Of a stretch of 64,000 nt of DNA, positions 57,764-64,000 are shown in pieces. Position 1 is the stretch's first letter, and every line of letters starts with the position of its first letter. The notes under the pieces were generated by a model. It saw only the letters and a list, made by a program, of their open reading frames with translations, was not told where the DNA came from and did not search any database. The position numbers and the translations under genes are program-made. Source of the stretch: Rhodobacteraceae bacterium DSL-40 (GTDB taxonomy: Bacteria > Pseudomonadota > Alphaproteobacteria > Rhodobacterales > Rhodobacteraceae); contig QKPN01000012.1 in the NCBI GenBank assembly GCA_003258405.1, positions 41,003 to 105,002 on the forward strand, read 5' to 3'.

Positions 57764-59239
57764 CTATCCCGGACGGTGCATCGGGCGCAAGGGCGGCGGC
57801 GGGAAGGCCTCGGTCGCCCAGTCACGCAGGAGCGCCTGCTGCATGCCGCGTGCCCGGCCGGCCCAGCCCCGCGCGCCGGGCGGGCGCCCGGCGGCGTCGG
57901 GGCGGATTGTCGCGCGGAGATCGGCGTCGGAGGAATAGATCGCGAAGGCAAGCGTGCGGTCAGGCCCCTGGATATAGCCCGCGAGCCCGCTCGCGAAGAA
58001 GAGCGTGCCGGATTTCGCCGCGACCCGGACATGGGGCAGGACGAGCGGCCGCCTGTCCGGCCCGAGGAGGGCCTGTTCACGCAGGAGGCCGGGCAGCGCA
58101 CCGCCAGCTTCGGCCGCCAGCACCTTCACCGTCTCGGCGGGCGACCAGAGCGAGAGAGCCGAGAGGCCGGAATGGTTGACGAAAACCGCTTCGGTGAGGC
58201 CGTAGCGCGCCCGCGCCCATTCGGTCATCGCCGCCGCACTTTCGCCGACGTCCGCCGGGTCGAGGCCGCGGGCCTGGCTCGCGCGGAGTCCGACGATCTC
58301 GGCCGTGATGTTGGTGGAATAGCGCAGCATGCCATGCAGGATTTCCTCCAGGGCCGCGCTCTCGTGCGCAACGAGGACGTCGCCCGGCGGAGCATCCCCG
58401 ACGAGCTCCGCCGCGGGAAGCGCGAGGCCGAACTCGGCCGCGAGATCGCGGAAGACCTCGCCAGCGTAGGCGCCGGGCCGGCGGGCGGGCAGCCAGACGC
58501 CGCCCCGGCCCTTCATCTCGCCGCCCGGAAGCGTCCAGATCTCGCGCGTGCCCTCGACGCGGTGTCTTGGTGGCGGCGCGGCACCGAGTTCGCCGCCGAT
58601 ACCCGCGAGGCGCACGCGGAAATCGCGCCCCGGTGCGGCGAAGCCGAAATCCGGGCGGCCGCTCTTGCCGGGCTGCCATTCGACCCAGACGCGGTTGAAA
58701 TTGAGATTGAGCCCCGAGATCGCCGGGTTGTAGCCCACATGCATCGGCTGGCCGGGATCGACCGCCTCGGTAAAGGGCAGCGCGCCCTCGGCGACGAGGA
58801 ACCGGCCCGAAACGCCGGTCACACCGCGCGCGATCAGCGCGGCCGCCATCCGCTTCAGATCGTCGGTGTCGAGCAGCGGATCGCCATCGCCCGCGAGCAC
58901 CAGATCGCCCTTGAGCACGCCGTCTTCGACCGGCCCGGTGCCGATGAGCCGGGTGGTGAAGCGGTAGTCCGGCCCGAGCGCATCGAGCGCGTAGAGCGTC
59001 GTCATGATCTTGAGGACGGAGGCGGGCGGCTGGCCGGTCTCGGCCCGCCAGGATTCGATCAGCCCGCCATCGCGGAGATCGGCAAGCGCGACGCCGGTCC
59101 TTTCGGCAAGACCCGAGCGGGCCACGGGATCGGAGATCCCCGCCAATGCGCCGCCCACGGGCGCAAGGATCGCCGCCGCGGCCAGTCCGGAAAGAACCTG
59201 CCGCCGCGAGACCGGAATGGAACCCTGCGACAACACCAT
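57764..59239 (-). CDS. dacB: D-alanyl-D-alanine carboxypeptidase/endopeptidase (PBP4, DacB type)
   Basis: Class C low-molecular-weight penicillin-binding protein that trims peptidoglycan cross-links. The 491 residues start with an export signal of twin-arginine appearance (VSRRQVLSGLAAAAILAPVGGALA). Active-site motifs are SVLK in QPPASVLKIMTTLYAL (nucleophile Ser), S-T-N in MLRYSTNITAEIVG, and KSG in RVAAKSGTLFFASGLAGY. The long insert between the first two motifs is typical of PBP4. The ATG at 59239 is preferred. It starts 108 bases after an unknown gene on the same strand. Confidence 0.94.
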   Translation of the reverse strand: MVLSQGSIPVSRRQVLSGLAAAAILAPVGGALAGISDPVARSGLAERTGVALADLRDGGLIESWRAETGQPPASVLKIMTTLYALDALGPDYRFTTRLIGTGPVEDGVLKGDLVLAGDGDPLLDTDDLKRMAAALIARGVTGVSGRFLVAEGALPFTEAVDPGQPMHVGYNPAISGLNLNFNRVWVEWQPGKSGRPDFGFAAPGRDFRVRLAGIGGELGAAPPPRHRVEGTREIWTLPGGEMKGRGGVWLPARRPGAYAGEVFRDLAAEFGLALPAAELVGDAPPGDVLVAHESAALEEILHGMLRYSTNITAEIVGLRASQARGLDPADVGESAAAMTEWARARYGLTEAVFVNHSGLSALSLWSPAETVKVLAAEAGGALPGLLREQALLGPDRRPLVLPHVRVAAKSGTLFFASGLAGYIQGPDRTLAFAIYSSDADLRATIRPDAAGRPPGARGWAGRARGMQQALLRDWATEAFPPPPLRPMHRPG

Positions 59240-59347
59240 TCGCGCAGTGTGCGCCCGCCTCCCCCGGCCGATCAAGCGGCTGTATGGAGGGGGCGGGGCA
59301 GAATCTGTCGAAAACTCTCCGCGTTTACCTTTGTCCGCGAAGCGGCC

Positions 59348-60265
59348 TCAGCAGGAGGCCTCGACGCTGACGGAACGCTCGGTGAAGCCGGTAAGGTTGA
59401 CGGTGCAATCGCCCGCCTTCACCGGATTCTGCATCGTGAGATCGCTCACCTGCGTGCCGTTGACGGCGATCCTGGCGGTGCCCGCGGCGGTGTCGATGCG
59501 CGAGAGGTAGATCTTCACGGCGCCGTCGGCGAGGCTCGCTGCCTGGGCGATCGAGATTTCCGTGCCCGCGCCGAGCCCGGCGGGTTCGGAGCCGCCCGAG
59601 GCTTTCTCGCCATCTGCGGAGGCCTGCTTGCCGTCACAGGTCGTGTCGATCATCGCTGCAGGCGCATCGATCCCGGTGAGCGTCACCTGGCAGTTGCCCG
59701 CATTGACCGGCGTGCCGACTGTGAGTGTCTGCAGCCCGATGCCATTGATCGAGACCCGCGCCGTTTTGCTTTCGGCGTTCACGGCGGAGAGGAAAAGCCG
59801 CGCCCCGTCATCGCCGAGCTTCAGGGTCTCGCCCGGACTGACCCGCTCGCCTTTTGCGGGCGCGCTACCTGATCCATTCCCCCCCTGCGACCCGAGACCC
59901 GCGAGCCGCTGTCCGAGACCGTCGAACTGCTGCGCGAACTTGCCGGAGAGATCCGAAGCCATGCCGGATACCGAGTCGGACATCTGCGTGCCGATCTCTC
60001 CGATCCGCTCGGAGAGATCGCCGAAGCGCTGCGACTGGCCCTCGAGGTTCTTGCCGACGGAGCCGATGCTCTGGGAAATCTCGTCGAACCGGCCCTCCAT
60101 GGCGCCGACCTTGTCCGAAAGCGCCGCAACGCTCGCCGACAGTTCGTCCTGCCGGTCGGCGCGCTCGGCAAGCTCGGATTTGCCGGACCGGCCTATGCCG
60201 ATACCGATCAAGAGCCCGATGACAGCGGCCCCTGCGGCCAGGGCAAACACTCCAGTGGTTTTCAT
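59348..60265 (-). CDS. Anchored coiled-coil protein with two repeated beta domains, unknown
   Basis: 305 residues: N-terminal membrane anchor (VFALAAGAAVIGLLIGIGIG), a coiled coil of repeated heptads (about 28-125: LSERIGEIGTQMSDSVSGM and similar), a Gly/Ser linker, then two homologous domains of about 72 residues. Matching parts are ARVSINGIGLQTLTV...AGNCQVTLTG...DTTC and ARIAVNGTQVSDLTM...AGDCTVNLTG...EASC, each with two cysteines that may form a disulfide. I know no family name. It lies between nadD and dacB on the same strand and is periplasmic in prediction. Confidence 0.8.
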   Translation of the reverse strand: MKTTGVFALAAGAAVIGLLIGIGIGRSGKSELAERADRQDELSASVAALSDKVGAMEGRFDEISQSIGSVGKNLEGQSQRFGDLSERIGEIGTQMSDSVSGMASDLSGKFAQQFDGLGQRLAGLGSQGGNGSGSAPAKGERVSPGETLKLGDDGARLFLSAVNAESKTARVSINGIGLQTLTVGTPVNAGNCQVTLTGIDAPAAMIDTTCDGKQASADGEKASGGSEPAGLGAGTEISIAQAASLADGAVKIYLSRIDTAAGTARIAVNGTQVSDLTMQNPVKAGDCTVNLTGFTERSVSVEASC

Positions 60266-60437
60266 GACGACCTCCCCTTCGTTTCTCTTCGCTCGTGGCT
60301 TCTTCCCGGCCCGCCGCCTCGCGTCTTCCGGCGATTGGCTGCGGCTGACCCGGCCCGTCCGTGGGCAAGTCTAGGCCCGGAGCCTCCGCGCTGTAAATCG
60401 TGACGTAAGGCGCAATCGCGGGGCGAGCGGATGCGGC

Positions 60438-61040
60438 TCAGCGCTGCCAGAGACCGGACCGGCGCAGGCTGCTCGAGGAGAGATCGAGCATCGGCCCGGA
60501 GAGCAGCGTCCAGCGCGGCGCCGGGCCGGCGGCAAGCGAAGGCGCCGCGGCCTGCGAGAGGCGCCAGCGCGCAAAGCGCCGGGCCGCCGGGGAAAGGCCG
60601 GCCGCGATCTGTTCGCCAGGCCGGGCGAGCACCCCCACCGGCACGCGCGCCATGATCTCGTCCCAGCGCTCCCAGCGGTGAAAGCTGCGCAGGTTGTCGG
60701 CCCCCATCAGCCAGACGAAGCGGACTCCCGGATAGCGCAGCCCGATCGCCTCGAGCGTCTCGGCGGTGTAGCGGGTCCCGAGACGCGCCTCGAGATCGGT
60801 GATCCTGGTGCGGGGGTGGGTGAGGATGGCCTCGGCCGCCGCGATCCGGCGAGCCATGTTGGCCGGCGCATCGGCCTTGAGCGGATTGCCCGGGCTCACC
60901 AGCCACCAGACCTGATCGAGGCGGAAGGCCCGGAGCGCCCAGGTCGTGATATGCACATGCCCCGCATGCGGCGGATCGAAAGATCCCCCGAGCAGCCCGA
61001 TCCTCATCCCGGGCAAGGCAACGGGCACAGACATGGACAT
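60438..61040 (-). CDS. nadD: Nicotinate-nucleotide adenylyltransferase
   Basis: Makes nicotinic acid adenine dinucleotide from NaMN and ATP in NAD synthesis. The 200 residues contain the nucleotidyltransferase motif [17 protein letters not shown], the substrate segment [30 protein letters not shown], and the C-terminal [10 protein letters not shown] (usually ISSTxIR, so slightly altered). The ATG at 61040 with GGGAG ten bases ahead is chosen; ATG 61034 is also possible. It lies upstream of the unknown gene and dacB, probably as one transcription unit. Confidence 0.93.
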   Translation of the reverse strand: MSMSVPVALPGMRIGLLGGSFDPPHAGHVHITTWALRAFRLDQVWWLVSPGNPLKADAPANMARRIAAAEAILTHPRTRITDLEARLGTRYTAETLEAIGLRYPGVRFVWLMGADNLRSFHRWERWDEIMARVPVGVLARPGEQIAAGLSPAARRFARWRLSQAAAPSLAAGPAPRWTLLSGPMLDLSSSSLRRSGLWQR

Positions 61041-61376
61041 CGCGGCGAAACTCCCTGCTCTCCGCTCCTTCGCGGCCGGCGCGGGCCCTGTCAAGCGAGG
61101 AGCCGACTCGCCCCTTGTGCCGCCTGCCGGAAACAATCCATGCGGGCATATACACACTTTTTGCGACCATTCCTGCGCCCGCCTGCATCAATTTCCGGCC
61201 GCAAGGCGCGGAATATGCGGGATACTCGTGTCCGAAGGGCCACAAATGCCGAGGAAGGTGGCCGCCCGGACGCCGCCGGCGGCAGGTTTTTGTCTCCACC
61301 CCCGGATTTCAGCCTAACCTTGGTTAACAAACGGGGCGCCGGCAACAGGCGCGGGACAACAGGGGCAGTGAGGCAG

Positions 61377-62321
61377 ATGAAAGCAGGGAGAGGACTGGCC
61401 TATGTGGCCGTTGCAGGACTGGCGGTCGGAGGTGGGATCTGGCTGGCGCCGAAGCAGGTGGAGACACCGCAGCCCATGAGTGCGCCGGAGGCCGCTCCCA
61501 TCGCGGCCGCAGAGGCCCAGGAGCCTCCGGCAGCGCCCGAGGCCATGACGCAGCCGAACCCCGAGGTCGAGGCGTTGCAGGCCCGGATCGCCGAGGCGAC
61601 GCTTGAGGTGGCGGCCCTCGACACCGCAGTGACCGAACGCACCGCAGAGCTCGACGAGATCGAGGCGTTGATCGCCGCGCGGCAGGGCGAACTCGCAGGG
61701 CTAGAGGCCGCGCTCGCCGAACATGGTGTCGCGCTTCAGCAGATCATGACCGCCCTCGAGGACCGGGATTACGCCACGCTTACGCACCTCGGTGAGCGCA
61801 TCGCAGCGGGTTCGGAGCCCGAGGTGCCCACCCCCGAGCTGGTCGCCGCCACACCGGGCGACGACAAGGAGACCACCGGGTTCGGCCGCTACGACGCCGA
61901 TATCGCCAAGATCCAGGAGGTCATCCACGAGGCCCGGGTCAAGGCGAACCCCGATGCCATCGACACGAACGACAGCCTGCTCATGGAGATCCAGTTCGAA
62001 TCCGGCTCCGCCACGCTCACCATCGGCGGGCAGACCCGCGCCATGGCCGCAGCCCAGGTGATGTCGGAAATGGATCTCGACGTCATCCGCATCCAGGCCC
62101 ATACCGATACGGTCGGCGCCGCCGATGCCAATGCGGCCCTTGCCCGTGCCCGCGCGGAAGCGGTGGCCCGCGTCTTCACAGAGGCGGGCCTCCCGGCGGA
62201 TGCGATCGAGATCGCGGCGCTCGGCGAGGCGCCCGACACACTGCCGGTGGTCACGCCCGACGGCACCGCCGAACCCCTCAACCGTTCGGTCGGGATCTAT
62301 CCGGTCTCGCTCACGAACTGA
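61377..62321 (+). CDS. OmpA-family protein with coiled coil
   Basis: 314 residues: an N-terminal anchor or signal (LAYVAVAGLAVGGGIWLAP), a Pro/Ala-rich linker, a coiled coil (about 60-105: ALQARIAEATLEVAALDTAVTERTAELDEIEAL), and a C-terminal OmpA-like peptidoglycan-binding domain (IQFESGSATLTIGG, IRIQAHTDTVGAADANAALARARAEAVARVF). The usual NR-type peptidoglycan contacts are near LNRSVGIYPV. It probably links the inner membrane to the cell wall. The in-frame ATG at 61377 follows GTGAGGCAG. Confidence 0.9.
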   Translation: MKAGRGLAYVAVAGLAVGGGIWLAPKQVETPQPMSAPEAAPIAAAEAQEPPAAPEAMTQPNPEVEALQARIAEATLEVAALDTAVTERTAELDEIEALIAARQGELAGLEAALAEHGVALQQIMTALEDRDYATLTHLGERIAAGSEPEVPTPELVAATPGDDKETTGFGRYDADIAKIQEVIHEARVKANPDAIDTNDSLLMEIQFESGSATLTIGGQTRAMAAAQVMSEMDLDVIRIQAHTDTVGAADANAALARARAEAVARVFTEAGLPADAIEIAALGEAPDTLPVVTPDGTAEPLNRSVGIYPVSLTN

Positions 62322-62367
62322 CAGCAGACAGCCCCGCCGGAGGGGCAAGAGATCGGAGACTCTGCCC

Positions 62368-63003
62368 ATGGATGCCGCCTACGGGATCAAGTATTTTGGT
62401 GCCCTTTTCGCGATCATGAACCCGCTGGTGAACCTGCCGATCTTTCTCAGCCTGACGAACGGCATGCCGCTCGACGAACAGCGGCGCACCGCCCTTCAGG
62501 TCACGGCCTATTCGGTCATCGTCTGCGCCGTGGTGGGGATCGGCGGGCAGCAGATCCTGACTTTCTTCGGGATCACCGTGGATGATTTCCGCGTCGCGGG
62601 CGGCGTGGTGCTTGCGGGCATCGCGCTCCACATGCTGAACGGTAAGGGCAGCCCGGCCCACGAGGGCAGCGCGCAGGAGCAGCCGCACCTGGAGGCGACC
62701 GAGAACATCGCCTTCTATCCGATGACCTTCCCGATGATCGTCGGCCCCGGCGCGATCACCACCCTGGTGATCTTCCTCCAGCAGGCCAAATCCGGTGTGG
62801 ACTACTTCACCTACGCCGTCGTCACCGGAGCGATCCTCGCCATGCTCGGGGTCACGCTCTGGTTCTCGGCCGCGATTGGCCGGCGGCTGTCGGCAACGCT
62901 CCGGGTCATCATGCAGCGGCTCATGGGGATGATCCTTCTCGCCATTGCCGTCGAGATGATCGCGGCCGGGGCCAAGGCGCTCCTGCCCGGTCTCGGCGGC
63001 TGA
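62368..63003 (+). CDS. MarC-family membrane protein
   Basis: 211 residues with six helices in two halves: GALFAIMNPLVNLPIFLSLTNG and AFYPMTFPMIVGPGAITTLVIFL carry the duplicated NP-type signature of the MarC/NAAT family. The role is uncertain; some members were proposed to be amino-acid exporters. GGAG lies about ten bases before the ATG. It follows the OmpA-like gene after 46 bases, with a small hairpin (GCCCC/GGGGC) between. Confidence 0.93.
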   Translation: MDAAYGIKYFGALFAIMNPLVNLPIFLSLTNGMPLDEQRRTALQVTAYSVIVCAVVGIGGQQILTFFGITVDDFRVAGGVVLAGIALHMLNGKGSPAHEGSAQEQPHLEATENIAFYPMTFPMIVGPGAITTLVIFLQQAKSGVDYFTYAVVTGAILAMLGVTLWFSAAIGRRLSATLRVIMQRLMGMILLAIAVEMIAAGAKALLPGLGG

Positions 63004-63116
63004 TCCGCAAGGCCTTGTGCCGCAGGCGCGCCGTAACCAAGTCACGAGAAGTCAAGTTCCCGATTCGCTTAAATCTTGCTTAAATGCGGGAAGGACGCTG
63101 GACGAGGGAGACGACG

Positions 63117-63776
63117 GTGCAGATGCAGGCGAAGGCCATCCTCAGCAAGGCAGAGCGGATCTCGGATGCCGCGGTGCATCTGACGGGCATTGTCCTTGCG
63201 CTCATCGCGACACCGGTGCTCGTGACCCTCGCCGCGGTCTGGTATGGCGACGCCAATACGGTGATTGCCCTGCTTGTCTACGGAATGAGCCTCGTGACGA
63301 TGCTCACCTGTTCGGCGATCTACCACCTCGTGCCCGCCCCGGACTGGAAGGATCGCCTCCGGCGCCTCGACCAGTCGGCGATCTACATGAAGATCGCGGG
63401 CAGCTACACGCCCTTTTCGGTGCTCGCCTCCGGCTCGACCGGCGCCTTTCTCGCGGGCGTCTGGAGTGCCGCCCTTGCCGGGGCCGCGATGATCCTCTTC
63501 GGTCCGGGCTGGCTCAGGCGCCCGAGCCTGCTCCTCTATCTCGTGATCGGCTGGGCCGGCGTCATCGCCGGCCAGCCGCTCTTTGCCGACATGTCCGAGG
63601 CGGGCTTTGCCCTCATCCTCGCCGGGGGCTGCCTCTATACGCTCGGGGTCTGCTTCTTCCTCTGGGAGCGGCTGCCGTTCCACACGACGATCTGGCATGC
63701 CTTCGTGCTCGCGGCGACGGCGCTGGTCTATTCCGCGATCTTCGTCGAGTTCTGGGGCCGCGCCCCCTCGGCCTGA
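63117..63776 (+). CDS. Haemolysin III/PAQR-family membrane protein (YqfA-like)
   Basis: 219 residues with seven helices. Metal-site histidines of the family are in LTCSAIYHLVP (helix 2) and in LPFHTTIWHAFVLAATALVYSAIF (helix 7); RLDQSAIYMKIAGSYTPF is the most conserved segment. Members are CREST-superfamily proteins whose role in bacteria is unsettled. The GTG at 63117 has GAGGGAG six bases upstream. The ATG at 63123 is an alternative. Confidence 0.93.
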   Translation: MQMQAKAILSKAERISDAAVHLTGIVLALIATPVLVTLAAVWYGDANTVIALLVYGMSLVTMLTCSAIYHLVPAPDWKDRLRRLDQSAIYMKIAGSYTPFSVLASGSTGAFLAGVWSAALAGAAMILFGPGWLRRPSLLLYLVIGWAGVIAGQPLFADMSEAGFALILAGGCLYTLGVCFFLWERLPFHTTIWHAFVLAATALVYSAIFVEFWGRAPSA

Positions 63777-63778
63777 CC

Positions 63779-63793
63779 CGGGACCCTGTCCCG
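63779..63793 (+). terminator. Small hairpin after the haemolysin III gene
   Basis: CGGGAC and GTCCCG form a 6-bp stem with a CCT loop just after the stop codon. There is no T-tract, so it is a weak candidate. Confidence 0.35.
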
Positions 63794-63974
63794 CACCCTC
63801 CCCGCGCACACGCTCTCCGAACGCAGCCGCCAGCCGGCCCGCGTATCTTCTGGTTGCGCCTGCGCCCGGGGAACCGTATCCAGCCTGTTTATGTAACTCA
63901 GCGGCGAGAGTCGGCCTGAGCTTGTCGCCACATGTGACGGGCGGCCTCTCTCCCGGCAACAAAGGGGAGCGTCC

Positions 63975-64000
63975 ATGAAGGTCCTCGTGCCTGTGAAGCG
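63975..64000 (+). CDS. etfB: Electron transfer flavoprotein beta subunit, N-terminus only
   Basis: Only MKVLVPVKR is inside the window. These residues match the very conserved start of bacterial EtfB (MKVLVPVKRVIDYN in many alphaproteobacteria), and AAGGGGAG lies five bases before the ATG. EtfB with EtfA passes electrons from acyl-CoA dehydrogenases to ETF-ubiquinone oxidoreductase. The gene is cut by the window edge. Confidence 0.75.

Overview
The window is a 64 kb piece of a GC-rich chromosome with dense coding on both strands and no rRNA, phage, insertion sequence or CRISPR array that I can see. The gene content points to an alphaproteobacterium of the order Rhodobacterales. The evidence is a Rhodobacter/Paracoccus-like petABC (cytochrome bc1) operon, a class I lysyl-tRNA synthetase, an RpoH of the alphaproteobacterial kind near rluD, HslVU, a glutathione-independent formaldehyde dehydrogenase, and a small protein next to rluD that resembles a Rhodobacterales family. 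I cannot name the genus.

Layout. 0-7 kb: a chemoreceptor with a periplasmic Cache protein, recQ, rsmD, an FAD reductase and a peroxiredoxin. 7-12 kb: a small conserved gene, a dienelactone hydrolase, then a five-gene arsenic operon (arsR, thioredoxin-type arsC, acr3, glutaredoxin-type arsC, arsH). 12-17 kb: an HxlR regulator facing a DUF1428/VOC pair, then petABC. 17-23 kb: an RTX metalloprotease, rpoH, a large unknown membrane protein, rluD, a small membrane protein and tRNA-Gly(CCC). 23-28 kb: a copper-type operon (59-codon ORF, dihaem cytochrome c, CutF-like Cys/Met/His protein, multicopper oxidase) with a divergent LysR gene. 28-33 kb: an ABC-F ATPase between two copies of a 23-bp repeat, an AraC-linked pair of unknown genes, and a MerR-controlled zinc/cation efflux gene. 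33-42 kb: formaldehyde and alcohol dehydrogenases, an Lrp regulator, an orphan DNA methyltransferase, an SbmA-like transporter and a GGDEF-EAL protein. 42-50 kb: a LysR gene, hslVU, and a purine salvage cluster (deaminase, phosphorylase, MFS exporter) with a cupin gene. 50-64 kb: acs, two tandem SleB-type hydrolases, oxyR, lysK, terB-like, lysE-like, dacB, an unknown duplicated-domain protein, nadD, an OmpA-like protein, marC, a haemolysin III gene and the first codons of etfB.

Several sets work together. The ars genes reduce arsenate by two chemistries, export arsenite and oxidise organoarsenicals. The multicopper oxidase operon looks like periplasmic copper detoxification. Its CutF-like upstream gene, Pro-rich tail and adjacent hairpins suggest translational copper sensing as described for the Rhodobacter capsulatus cutFOG operon. 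RpoH and HslVU are two parts of the heat-shock response.

The most interesting non-coding signals are these: a perfect FNR-type box followed by a 21-codon ORF whose ribosome binding site lies in a hairpin loop (41.5-41.75 kb); a perfect 9-bp inverted repeat over the arsR start codon that fits a leaderless transcript; a MerR-type long-spacer promoter before the cation efflux gene; and hairpins in front of both SleB genes. All functional statements come from reading the sequence and from memory of families; no search was run.
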